From a virus, in IMG/VR virus record IMGVR_UViG_3300007538_000190, positions 1-23,676 of that record: a DNA stretch of 23,676 nucleotides; one strand, given 5' to 3'. The number at the start of each line of letters is the position of its first letter. Position 1 is the first letter of the stretch. The translations under genes were made by a program, and so were the position numbers. Below are positions 1 through 6,723 of the stretch, in pieces. The notes beneath the pieces are model-generated. The model did no database searches. It was not told the DNA's origin and worked only from the letters and a program-made list of their open reading frames with translations.

Positions 1-531
1 AACCCCGAGAACGAAGGTAAAGTCTTCCTGTATAAGTTCGGTAAGAAGATCTTTGACAAGATCACTGCCGCAATGCAACCTGAGTTTGAAGATGAAGAAG
101 CAATCGATCCCTTTGACTTCTGGCAAGGTGCCAACTTCAAACTGAAGGCAAAGAACGTTGCTGGTTATCGTAACTATGACTCTTCAGAGTTTGCCCGCCA
201 AGAAGCACTGCTTGATGATGACGATGCAATGGAAGCGATTTGGAAGAAAGAATATTCTCTTCAAGACTTTGTTGCTCCCGATCAATTCAAGTCTTATGAT
301 GACTTGAAGAAGCGTATGGATTATGTGCTCGGTAATAAGGGCACTCCTCGTTTCCAAGATCAAGAAACAATCGAGGAAGAAGAAGAGTTTCGTCAGCAGA
401 ATCGTGGAGATGTAGCACCTTCTGTTCCCCAATCACTCAAAGATGAACTTGATAGTCTGAGTTCTTCTAAAATGACTGAAGATGAGGACGATGATGCAAT
501 GTCCTACTTTGCCCGTCTTGCCGAAGATTGA
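1..531 (+). CDS. gp32: Single-stranded DNA-binding protein gp32, C-terminal part
   Basis: The reading frame is open from the first base, so the start lies outside the window; 176 residues are visible. They begin NPENEGKVFLYKFGKKIFDK and continue through a WQGANFKLKAKNVAGYRNYD-type stretch, which matches the core of T4 gp32. The last ~50 residues are rich in Glu and Asp and end DDDAMSYFARLAED, equivalent to the acidic tail that in T4 gp32 contacts replication and recombination proteins. gp32 coats single-stranded DNA cooperatively during phage replication, repair and recombination. The gene ends in TGA and is followed at once by a strong intrinsic terminator, so its transcript is insulated from the convergent tail operon. 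Its base composition is visibly richer in G+C than the structural genes downstream. Identity is clear; only the missing N-terminus is unknown. Confidence 0.95.
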   Translation, partial: NPENEGKVFLYKFGKKIFDKITAAMQPEFEDEEAIDPFDFWQGANFKLKAKNVAGYRNYDSSEFARQEALLDDDDAMEAIWKKEYSLQDFVAPDQFKSYDDLKKRMDYVLGNKGTPRFQDQETIEEEEEFRQQNRGDVAPSVPQSLKDELDSLSSSKMTEDEDDDAMSYFARLAED

Positions 532-538
532 TAGAGTT

Positions 539-563
539 GGGGAGGGAAACCTCCCCCTTTTTT
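539..563 (+). terminator. Intrinsic terminator after gp32
   Basis: A 7-bp G+C-rich stem (GGGGAGG / CCTCCCC) closed by a GAAA loop is followed by a C and six T. It lies 8 bases after the gp32 stop codon. The U-tract overlaps the stop codon of the convergent gp53 gene (562-564). The opposite strand has no T-run after the stem, so it should act on the gp32 transcript only. Confidence 0.92.
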
Positions 564-1215
564 ATGCAGGTGGTATGGTATTTCTAGTATTCTCTGTTAT
601 AATTAATCTTTCATCAATGTATTGAGAAGAAGTTTGATAAGTCATGATTTGTCTCATGTCATTCAAGAATTGTTGTAAGTATCTTGGTTTTAAAAGATAT
701 ATATTAGATTTTTCTTGATTTTTTCTAACTTCGTATTCATAATTTGTAATTCCTCTGACTGGATTTAATTTTTGTGCAGTATAATCATCTGGATTAGGAA
801 TTTTAAAATCGCTATTAACTTCTTTTCCTTTTGGTAAAATTAATCGACCATTATTATCTTTTACTTCAGTTGTTTCATAGTGGTGAATTGCATTGATGTC
901 ATCATACTTATTATTAGCGTATTCATATAGATGATAATTTGATAGAGGCCATTCATCTCTTATGTTAACAATACCTGCAGTCATTATAACAACCCAATCT
1001 AGTTCTGCACTTCCATATAATTCTTCGGCAATCGTGTCTGGTCTTGCACCTTCTACAATTTCATACTTATTAAACAAAGTAAAAACATTTTGGAGGTCAT
1101 CACGAAGTTTGTTTCTTCTAAAAAGATTTTTTACCGCAACGTATTGATCAGAAGTATTTCTATTTGTCAGTGGTGATTGATAAAGTAAATTTGGTAGTTC
1201 TCTGAAATATCCCAT
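562..1215 (-). CDS. gp53: Baseplate wedge protein gp53
   Basis: The protein has 217 residues, against about 196 for T4 gp53. The segment at residues ~60-80 (EELYGSAELDWVVIM) matches the T4 gp53 pattern of an Asn/Ala-rich helix followed by YGNPQLYWVLLM, and a long polar region with the C-terminal FLNDMRQIM-type helix also agrees (T4: FMNDLIRIM). gp53 is a wedge subunit that joins neighbouring wedges around the hub as the baseplate closes. It is the last gene of the minus-strand operon and starts one base after the gp48 stop codon, so translation is probably coupled. Its own stop codon sits inside the U-tract of the opposing gp32 terminator. I infer late expression from the CTAAATA elements upstream in the operon. 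Confidence 0.9.
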   Translation of the reverse strand: MGYFRELPNLLYQSPLTNRNTSDQYVAVKNLFRRNKLRDDLQNVFTLFNKYEIVEGARPDTIAEELYGSAELDWVVIMTAGIVNIRDEWPLSNYHLYEYANNKYDDINAIHHYETTEVKDNNGRLILPKGKEVNSDFKIPNPDDYTAQKLNPVRGITNYEYEVRKNQEKSNIYLLKPRYLQQFLNDMRQIMTYQTSSQYIDERLIITENTRNTIPPA

Positions 1216-1216
1216 T

Positions 1217-2404
1217 TTAGTATCCTGTTCCGCCTACGTCATCGTGATCACTATAATATACTGGTGATAACTCTTGAAATGCTAATTGCATCGTACTCGA
1301 AACTGGAGCACCATCAGCATAAGTAGCATAATTTCCTTCACCAGTATAATTAATGCTCATATTTGTGAGAGCACAAAGTTTAAACCTATTTAAATAATTA
1401 CTTCCCTTACCAATATATGATAATTTAAAAATATTCGGAGTTTGCATAAACTTATCTCCTGGAGATGATATTGGACTCATGTTTTGTTTAAAAACCCTCA
1501 TGATATCTTTAACCATCACTGCTTCTTTTTGATATCTTGGAGTGAATTTAAATTCGAAATTAAATTGTCTTAAAGTTGGACCACTAAATAATAATTCCAT
1601 ATTTGGATTTATTATTGATCCAGTTGCTCTTGCAAATAATTGATCTGTGCTTACGTTTGCTCCTAGACTAGAAACTGCCTGTGAAGCAAAAAATAACCGC
1701 AACGCAGCTTGTACTTTTCGATCTTGCGCTATTTTTGCAGCATCAATTGTACTTGATGCTAATGATGTTGCTAATTCTTCTGGACTACCAGAAGATATTC
1801 CCTTTAGAGCAGTGCCAATAGCAGCAGCATAAAAATTGTTTAAATTACTTTCGCCAAAATTTGTTGCATTAGTATCAGATACTTGTCCAGGAATTGGTAA
1901 TATTATTGATCCCAACCGATTTTCTGCAGTAGGATTACGAGCACCTCCAACAAATGGGTTATCAAAAGCATTCTGGTTTCTTACATTAATTATTGTAGTT
2001 CCCTTTTCAATATAATCGGTTCCATCTTTATTCTTTTCAAATACCTTTACTTGCTCTCCTGATGTATAACTAATACCTTCTGATTTTTTTCTTTCATACT
2101 TAATAATATCAAATTTTATATGATCTTGATCAAGATTAATACTTGCTATGGGATATCTTAAATTTGATTCTAATTTTTTTATATTACGTCCAGCACCCAA
2201 TTTTTCTATTTTGGGATCTTTATTGTAATCAGCATGGTCTTCTGTTATTCCCTCTCTACGACCATCAGGACCATAAACATTTCCAAGCACTTCATAGTAT
2301 TGGGGGTTGCCAGCATTATTAGGAGTATTATTAGGAGTATTATTAGGAGTAGGTCTGGGTCTTCCTCCACTATATCTTGTTCTACTTGCTCCTGTGTATG
2401 TCAT
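1217..2404 (-). CDS. gp48: Baseplate tail-tube cap protein gp48
   Basis: The protein has 395 residues; T4 gp48 has 364. The stretch at ~265-310, NPNMELLFSGPTLRQF followed by FEFKFTPR and a helix ending MRVFKQNMSP, is the signature shared by T4 gp48 and gp54, which have a tail-tube-like fold and seed tube growth on the hub. The C-terminal part (SNYLNRFKLCALTNMSINYTGEG) also fits this fold. The N-terminus is unusual: a Pro/Asn/Gly-rich tail at residues ~14-33 with three TPNN units encoded by perfect 12-base tandem repeats. The gene lies between the 124-residue unknown and gp53. A CTAAATA element just upstream could give it its own late transcript. gp48 is preferred over gp54 because a second tube-fold gene suited to gp54 lies on the plus strand. 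Confidence 0.85.
   Translation of the reverse strand: MTYTGASRTRYSGGRPRPTPNNTPNNTPNNAGNPQYYEVLGNVYGPDGRREGITEDHADYNKDPKIEKLGAGRNIKKLESNLRYPIASINLDQDHIKFDIIKYERKKSEGISYTSGEQVKVFEKNKDGTDYIEKGTTIINVRNQNAFDNPFVGGARNPTAENRLGSIILPIPGQVSDTNATNFGESNLNNFYAAAIGTALKGISSGSPEELATSLASSTIDAAKIAQDRKVQAALRLFFASQAVSSLGANVSTDQLFARATGSIINPNMELLFSGPTLRQFNFEFKFTPRYQKEAVMVKDIMRVFKQNMSPISSPGDKFMQTPNIFKLSYIGKGSNYLNRFKLCALTNMSINYTGEGNYATYADGAPVSSTMQLAFQELSPVYYSDHDDVGGTGY
2315..2350 (-). repeat. Three perfect 12-bp tandem repeats in gp48
   Basis: The unit attattaggagt (plus strand) is repeated three times without mismatch at 2315, 2327 and 2339. On the coding strand each unit adds one TPNN motif to the gp48 N-terminal tail. 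The repeat number can change by slippage without breaking the frame. Confidence 0.9.
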
Positions 2405-2415
2405 TATCGTTTTTT

Positions 2416-2790
2416 CTAACTATTTAGAATGAATTTTTGAATTGGAAGCTCTCTTGCATCTGCAAGCTCATCTGGATATATTTGGTATAATGATCCAACA
2501 ACTTCTTCCCAAGAATATTGACGATATTGTCTCCAGTGATAATTGATTCCACGAAATCCCCAACGAAATATATCAGTAACTGCCACCAAAGGATTTTGAT
2601 CGTATTGTATTAGAGGAGTTTTCGGTCTATAAACAAATACATAATACTTTCCAACATCTGGAACAAGCGTAGAGTCACTACTAAGAGCATTCATTAATTC
2701 CATCATGATATCATCGGCATCTTCTGTGCCAATTAGATTATCAACCACTCCACGAATGCGATTGCTATTAATGTCTGTTGGATATCTCAT
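2416..2790 (-). CDS. Conserved small protein of unknown function in the gp4-gp48 operon
   Basis: The protein has 124 residues, starting MRYPTDINSNRIRGVV. I do not recognise a named T4 gene. The middle, at ~47-85, carries a pattern of aromatic and proline residues: YYVFVYRPKTPLIQYD, then NPLVAVTDI, then WGFRGINYHW. This suggests a small compact beta-rich domain. There is no signal peptide, membrane segment or nuclease motif. Its ATG overlaps the gp4 stop codon (ATGA), so it is translationally coupled to the head-completion gene, and it is followed after 11 bases by gp48. The position, late-type promoter and absence of enzyme motifs suggest a virion or assembly protein of head or tail, but that is inference. 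Gene reality is very likely; function is open. Confidence 0.85.
   Translation of the reverse strand: MRYPTDINSNRIRGVVDNLIGTEDADDIMMELMNALSSDSTLVPDVGKYYVFVYRPKTPLIQYDQNPLVAVTDIFRWGFRGINYHWRQYRQYSWEEVVGSLYQIYPDELADARELPIQKFILNS
2421..2427 (-). promoter_or_regulatory. Late-promoter-like element upstream of gp48
   Basis: On the minus strand this reads CTAAATA, the core reported for T4-like cyanophage late promoters and close to T4 TATAAATA. It lies 17 bases before the gp48 ATG, inside the end of the 124-residue gene, so a transcript would have a leader of about 10 bases. The motif is short and may occur by chance in AT-rich DNA. Confidence 0.5.
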
Positions 2791-3227
2791 TTATGAATTC
2801 CCAATTCGTCTTCGGTGATTACTTTAAATTCCCATTGACGATCTTCACAGAAATCTTTTGCTGCTCTCCACTTTGCCTGATTTCTTACATACTCTTTGAC
2901 TTCGTAAATATATCCTTTAGTCTTTCTTTTTGGTCTTATTGGTTCAACACACTGCTTTTTGGGTTTTACCTCAATTAGCATTTTTTTAATTGCACCATTA
3001 GATTCTTTTACTTTGATGTAGAAGTCAGGATAGTAACGATGAATTCTATTATCCAATGGTGAACGATAAGGGAGTGCAATTTCTTCACTTGCCCATTCTA
3101 AAATATTTTCATTCTTATCACAATAAACCATAAACTTTCGCTCCCATAGAGAACGATATACTATATTTGATGGATTACCTTTATATTTTTTAGGAAAGGA
3201 TGGTTGGTATTTTCCTTTATATGCCAT
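2787..3227 (-). CDS. gp4: Head completion protein gp4 (PD-(D/E)xK-type nuclease fold)
   Basis: The 146-residue protein matches T4 gp4 (gp50/gp4, ~150 residues) along its length: MAYKGKYQPSFPKKYKGNPS, then YRSLWERKF with residues 24-32, then EWASEE, a PYRSPLD motif and a YYPDFYIKV strand. The residues P67-D68 and E86-V-K88 line up as a PD...ExK nuclease motif, the fold known for this TnsA-like family. In T4 the protein is needed to finish DNA-filled heads before tail joining; whether cleavage is its real role is not settled. It is first in the minus-strand operon. The start at 3227 is supported by the divergent late promoter, which would begin transcription about 28 bases upstream. Confidence 0.92.
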   Translation of the reverse strand: MAYKGKYQPSFPKKYKGNPSNIVYRSLWERKFMVYCDKNENILEWASEEIALPYRSPLDNRIHRYYPDFYIKVKESNGAIKKMLIEVKPKKQCVEPIRPKRKTKGYIYEVKEYVRNQAKWRAAKDFCEDRQWEFKVITEDELGIHK

Positions 3228-3234
3228 CTAAATA
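3228..3234 (+). promoter_or_regulatory. Late-promoter-like element for the plus-strand hub operon
   Basis: CTAAATA lies directly next to the gp4 start codon and points away from it. By analogy with T4 late promoters, transcription would start near 3240, giving a ~28-base leader before the ATG at 3269. AAGG at 3257-3260 is a good ribosome binding site, 8 bases before that ATG. Position in a divergent region makes it more credible than an isolated motif. Confidence 0.65.
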
Positions 3235-3260
3235 CTTAATAATGTAGGATTCGTATAAGG

Positions 3261-3267
3261 TATTTAG
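3261..3267 (-). promoter_or_regulatory. Late-promoter-like element for the gp4-gp53 operon
   Basis: On the minus strand this reads CTAAATA, one base from the start codon of the plus-strand gene. It mirrors the element at 3228-3234: each motif lies beside the other gene's start codon and each would give a leader of about 28 bases. This supports divergent late transcription from one short region. Confidence 0.65.
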
Positions 3268-3268
3268 G

Positions 3269-4024
3269 ATGCCAAGGATAAATGACTTAAAAGTAGGTGC
3301 TATCGAAAGAAGTCAAATTACCAATGTATCATTATCGAATTATTATCAAGTTCATATGACTGGACTTTCGGAAGGAAGTGGTCTTATGAAATTTCTTAAA
3401 AAATATGGATTAAAGGTGGATTGGTTGAGCAATAATCTTGGATTGATGTGTTCTGAGGCAACACTTCCCACTAGTTCTCTTGCCACAGCAGAGGTAAAAG
3501 ATAATTTTCATGGTATTAATGAGCAATATGCTCATACGAGATTATATACCGATAGTGATTTTACTTTTTATCTTGATGGGGATTATCGAGTTTTGAAATT
3601 TTTTGAGGGTTGGATAGATTATGTTGCCGGTGAAAATAATTATCCAGTGAATAAGCAAGGTGGTCAAGTTTCGGTAGCACATGATGGATATTATAAAAGA
3701 TTCAATTATCCTTTAGATCCCATTGATGGGTATAAATTGGATGGACTGTATATAACAAAGGGTGAAAAAGATTCAAACGAAAGAGAGAGACCAATTATAT
3801 CCTATAGATTTTTTCATGCTTTTCCTAAAGCAATTACTTCTATTCCAGTTTCTTATGGAAGTGCAGAAGTTTTAAGAGTTACAGTTTCTTTTGCTTATGA
3901 TAGGTATATTGTTGAGCAATATAGAGGATGGAATAAAGGTCCTTTTCATGATTATCCTACTAATAAAACAGGATTGAACATTGATGGGGATGATCAAGTA
4001 GGTCTTCCTCCTGGCGTGGGGTAA
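3269..4024 (+). CDS. Tail-tube-fold baseplate protein, probably gp54-like tube initiator
   Basis: The 251-residue protein shows the tail-tube (gp19/gp54) pattern: NYYQVHM strand near residue 26, CSEATLPTSSLAT at ~60-72 (T4 gp19 has CKATALPAG here), DFTFYLDGDYRVLKFFEGWID at ~97-117, then a C-terminal ALPKAITSIPV-like turn and a LRVTVSFAYDRYIVE strand (T4 gp19: FEVTLALDYWE). It is longer than gp19 (163) and shorter than T4 gp54 (320). Its neighbours are hub genes rather than the sheath gene, so a tube initiator (gp54) is more likely than the main tube protein. It opens the plus-strand operon behind a late-promoter-like motif and a good AAGG site. The fold is well supported; the exact T4 equivalent is inferred. 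Confidence 0.7.
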   Translation: MPRINDLKVGAIERSQITNVSLSNYYQVHMTGLSEGSGLMKFLKKYGLKVDWLSNNLGLMCSEATLPTSSLATAEVKDNFHGINEQYAHTRLYTDSDFTFYLDGDYRVLKFFEGWIDYVAGENNYPVNKQGGQVSVAHDGYYKRFNYPLDPIDGYKLDGLYITKGEKDSNERERPIISYRFFHAFPKAITSIPVSYGSAEVLRVTVSFAYDRYIVEQYRGWNKGPFHDYPTNKTGLNIDGDDQVGLPPGVG

Positions 4025-4056
4025 TAAATAATCATACCTGAATTGTATCAAACAGT

Positions 4057-4779
4057 ATGCCTTTACCCAAGATTTCGACACCGACATATGAGTTGGAATT
4101 GCCTTCAAATGGAAAATTAATTAAATATCGTCCATTTCTTGTAAAAGAAGAAAAAATTCTTATCATGGCACTGGAGAGTGAAGATCTTAAACAAATTTCA
4201 AATGCAATTAAAACTGTTATATCAGATTGTATTATTACAAGAGGAATTAAAGTAGATCAGTTATCAACTTTTGATATTGAATATTTGTTTTTAAATGTTC
4301 GTGCAAAATCCGTAGGAGAATCTGTAGAAGTAAGTGTAACATGTCCAGATGATGGAGAAACACAATTACAAGTTGAAATTGATATTGATTTAATTAAGGT
4401 TCAAAAGAATCCTAATCATAGTAATATTATTAAATTGGATGATAATCTTTCGGTTAAAATGAAATATCCATCTTTAAATCAATTTGTTGAAAGTAATTTT
4501 GAAGTTGATAATAAAAATGAACAAGTTGATAAGTCTATTCAAGTGATAGCATCTTGCATTGGTCAAGTATTTACTGATGAAGAATCTTGGGATGCTTCTG
4601 ATTGTAGTAAGAAAGAATTGAATGATTTCATCGAGCAAATGAATACCAAACAATTTAAGAAAATTGAAGAATTCTTTAACACGATGCCAAAATTATCACA
4701 TACAATTAATGTGAAGAATCCAAAGACAGGTGTGGAGTCAGAAGTTGTATTGGAAGGGTTAGCAAGTTTTTTCAGTTAG
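4057..4779 (+). CDS. gp26: Baseplate hub / tail assembly chaperone-like protein gp26
   Basis: The 240-residue protein belongs to the T4 gp26/gp51 baseplate family: a short N-terminal strand (YELELPSNGKLIKYRPFLVKEEK), a helical stretch with ISNAIKTVISDCI, a FDIEYLFLNVRAKSVGE motif, a beta-rich middle and a helical end (FIEQMNTKQFKKIEEFFNTMPKL). T4 gp26 has 208 and gp51 has 249 residues, so length does not decide between them. The gene sits just before the tape-measure-like gene, the usual place of a tail assembly chaperone. Its last codons hold a TTTTTTC slippery heptamer in the correct phase, leading into an open -1 frame. A late promoter of its own is not clear; it probably shares the operon transcript. 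The initiation site is weak, with no strong Shine-Dalgarno before the ATG. Confidence 0.85.
   Translation: MPLPKISTPTYELELPSNGKLIKYRPFLVKEEKILIMALESEDLKQISNAIKTVISDCIITRGIKVDQLSTFDIEYLFLNVRAKSVGESVEVSVTCPDDGETQLQVEIDIDLIKVQKNPNHSNIIKLDDNLSVKMKYPSLNQFVESNFEVDNKNEQVDKSIQVIASCIGQVFTDEESWDASDCSKKELNDFIEQMNTKQFKKIEEFFNTMPKLSHTINVKNPKTGVESEVVLEGLASFFS
4752..4773 (+). promoter_or_regulatory. Probable programmed -1 frameshift site in gp26
   Basis: The heptamer T TTT TTC at 4767-4773 is aligned with the gp26 frame (AGT TTT TTC AGT TAG) as a classic X XXY YYZ slippery site, two codons before the stop. A Shine-Dalgarno-like GGAAGGG at 4752-4758 ends 8 bases upstream, near the spacing at which such sequences stimulate -1 slippage in bacteria. 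AGCGCT and CTCATGAG follow but I see no convincing stable stem or pseudoknot. After slippage the frame stays open for 62 codons. Confidence 0.7.
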
Positions 4780-4961
4780 CGCTGGCTCATGAGAGTTTGG
4801 AAAATTATTACAAAACAAACTTTGCCTTGATTCAGCACCATAAATATTCATTGACGGAACTAGAAAATATGATACCTTGGGAAAGAGAAATATATGTTTC
4901 TCTTTTGCAACAATATATTGAGGAAGAAAATTTAAAACAGCAAAAACAGAGTGGTATTTAG
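4773..4961 (+). CDS. Frameshift extension of gp26 (tail assembly chaperone second domain)
   Basis: This is the -1 frame read after slippage in gp26; the fusion would have 239 + 62 = 301 residues. The extension starts QLALAHESLENYY and includes HHKYSLTELENMIPWEREIY then LLLQQYIEEEN, a compact helical domain with a well-formed MIPWERxIY motif and typical protein composition. No ATG, GTG or ribosome binding site is present near its beginning (the only internal ATG is 33 codons in, within the motif), so independent translation is unlikely. It overlaps the first 11 bases of the tape-measure-like gene. The arrangement matches the G/GT and E/E' chaperone pairs placed before tape measures in lambda and P2, where a minority of ribosomes shift. 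The alternative is a decayed or separately started short gene. Confidence 0.65.
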   Translation, partial: QLALAHESLENYYKTNFALIQHHKYSLTELENMIPWEREIYVSLLQQYIEEENLKQQKQSGI

Positions 4962-6720
4962 TAGTCAAAGTTTTACGGCACCTACTTTAGATAAAAAACC
5001 AAAGTTGGGGAAGAAAATGATTTCTTCTTCAGTTTTTCGTGGTGCCTTTAAATCTATTGGAAAATCGACTACTATCAAAATTCCTAAAGGAATGCAAATA
5101 GGGGCAAGTAAGTCTTATGTTGATCCAAGTTATTTAAGAAAAGAAGAAAGCACGCCAATTGAACAAACATTAGTAGAAACAAACAATATTCTTATAGAAA
5201 TACAAAATCAGTTAGCAACTGATTTTGCTTATAGGATTGCAAAAGAGAAAGAAGATATACAAAAAATAAAAATTACATCTGATAAGGAAAAAAAGAGTAG
5301 GGCAGAAGCAGGTGTAGAAAGTGTAAAAAAAATTGGTGGTTTTGTTAAAAATCAAGTTGATAAAGTTACTACTCCTGTAAAAGGATTTTTTCAAAAAATA
5401 CTTGACTTTTTTGGTGCCATTATTACTGGATTTGTAGTTAATAAGGCGATTGATTGGTTAACAAAACCAGGTAATGCTGAAAAAATAGCGGGGATATTTA
5501 CTTTTATTGGGAAACATTGGAAACCAATTCTTGCTGTTATTGGCGGTTTTCTTTTAACTAATGTTGTATTAAAAATTTATCGATTATATAAACTTATCCG
5601 TGGAGCACTGAGACTTATTGGTATTGGTAGACGTGGTGCTGGTGCTGGTGCTGGTGATGCTATAAGGAGAGGTGGTTTAATTAGAAATGCTGCCGGTGGT
5701 AGAAGAGGTGTTAATGTTGAGATGGAAAGAATTACCAGAGCAAAACCTGGTTCTGGTGGACTACTTCATGAGAGAGTAGATGTATATAAGAGAACTAAAA
5801 ATCCAGTAGCAAAGGCAGTTCAAAAAGCAGAAGTATTATCAAAGTTAGCTGGTAAAAAGGTAGTAAAAGCACTTGGTGCAAAAGGTCTCATGAAATTTTT
5901 GAGACCAGTATTTAAAAGAGTACCTGTATTTGGAGCACTAATTGATTTTGCCGTGTCTCTTGCTCTTGGAGAGCCAATAGGTAGGGCAGCAGCAAAGTCG
6001 GTTGGTATGTTGCTTGGTAGTGCTTTAGGAACATTAATTCCAATTCCTGGTGTTGGAACATTTGCTGGGGGTTTACTTGGTGACTTTGTTGGTGGTAAAA
6101 TTTACGATGCAATTGTTGGAGAAAAACAGGAAGATCCTTTAAAAATGAATAGAGGTGGTATTGTTCCTGGACCCAATATTAATAAGGACATTGTGCCAAT
6201 ACTTGCTACTCCTGGAGAGGCTGTTGTCCCTAAAAAAGAAACAGCAAGATTTTCGGGATTTTTATCTGATATTATTAGTAATGGTGGAGAATTATTTGAG
6301 AAAATGTTTCTCTCATTGAGAAAACAAGAATATAATAATAATATATTTAAAGAAGCGAATGAAAAATTTGAAGAATCTATAGAAGTGCTTTCCAAGTACT
6401 TTAAAAAAGAAACATTAAAAGCGCTTGATCCCAACTTATATAATAAATTATATGGTGCCATTGGAGGACCACGAGATTCAATGGCAAATAAATCTTTGAA
6501 TCCTGTGAAGAAAAATACTTCAAACATGTCAATGAGATCTATGAATAGGTCTCCATCGATTACAATGTTGCCTCCGATAAGTGCTGCCACTAATTTATCT
6601 GCTTCTAAAGTAAATTCAACACCCTCTGGTGGAGATTCGATAATTGCACTTGATGCAGAGGATAATGATAATTTTTATGTTTCATACTACACTGCATCTT
6701 CTCTTGGATTGGGAGTGTAA
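4951..6720 (+). CDS. Tape-measure-like tail protein (gp29 position)
   Basis: The 589-residue protein starts at GTG (4951), overlapping the frameshift extension by 11 bases, which implies coupled translation. Residues ~50-115 are charged and probably coiled coil. Residues 141-220 hold hydrophobic helices (TPVKGFFQKILDFFGAIITG, then FLLTNVVLKIYRL). A GAGAGAG stretch and a basic region follow, then another Gly/Ala-rich hydrophobic segment at ~320-385. A tape-measure signature lies at ~400-430: NRGGIVPG, then DIVPILATPGEAVVPK. This pattern (GGxV...TPGExVV) is common in tape measure proteins. T4 gp29, the length-determining hub protein, has 590 residues. Position after a frameshifting chaperone pair strengthens the call. 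It shares a segment with the next gene product, so the two are paralogous in part. Sequence similarity to T4 gp29 itself is not evident by eye. Confidence 0.7.
   Translation: MVFSSQSFTAPTLDKKPKLGKKMISSSVFRGAFKSIGKSTTIKIPKGMQIGASKSYVDPSYLRKEESTPIEQTLVETNNILIEIQNQLATDFAYRIAKEKEDIQKIKITSDKEKKSRAEAGVESVKKIGGFVKNQVDKVTTPVKGFFQKILDFFGAIITGFVVNKAIDWLTKPGNAEKIAGIFTFIGKHWKPILAVIGGFLLTNVVLKIYRLYKLIRGALRLIGIGRRGAGAGAGDAIRRGGLIRNAAGGRRGVNVEMERITRAKPGSGGLLHERVDVYKRTKNPVAKAVQKAEVLSKLAGKKVVKALGAKGLMKFLRPVFKRVPVFGALIDFAVSLALGEPIGRAAAKSVGMLLGSALGTLIPIPGVGTFAGGLLGDFVGGKIYDAIVGEKQEDPLKMNRGGIVPGPNINKDIVPILATPGEAVVPKKETARFSGFLSDIISNGGELFEKMFLSLRKQEYNNNIFKEANEKFEESIEVLSKYFKKETLKALDPNLYNKLYGAIGGPRDSMANKSLNPVKKNTSNMSMRSMNRSPSITMLPPISAATNLSASKVNSTPSGGDSIIALDAEDNDNFYVSYYTASSLGLGV
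5635..5652 (+). repeat. Three tandem ggtgct units
   Basis: The hexamer ggtgct is repeated three times in frame, encoding Gly-Ala pairs in the flexible stretch between hydrophobic segments of the tape-measure-like protein. Confidence 0.8.
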
Positions 6721-6723
6721 TAA

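Noticed and set aside
4022-4031. TAATAAATAA before gp26 as a late promoter
   Set aside because: It resembles T4 TATAAATA only loosely, overlaps the preceding stop codon, and such AT-rich strings are common here; not strong enough to list.
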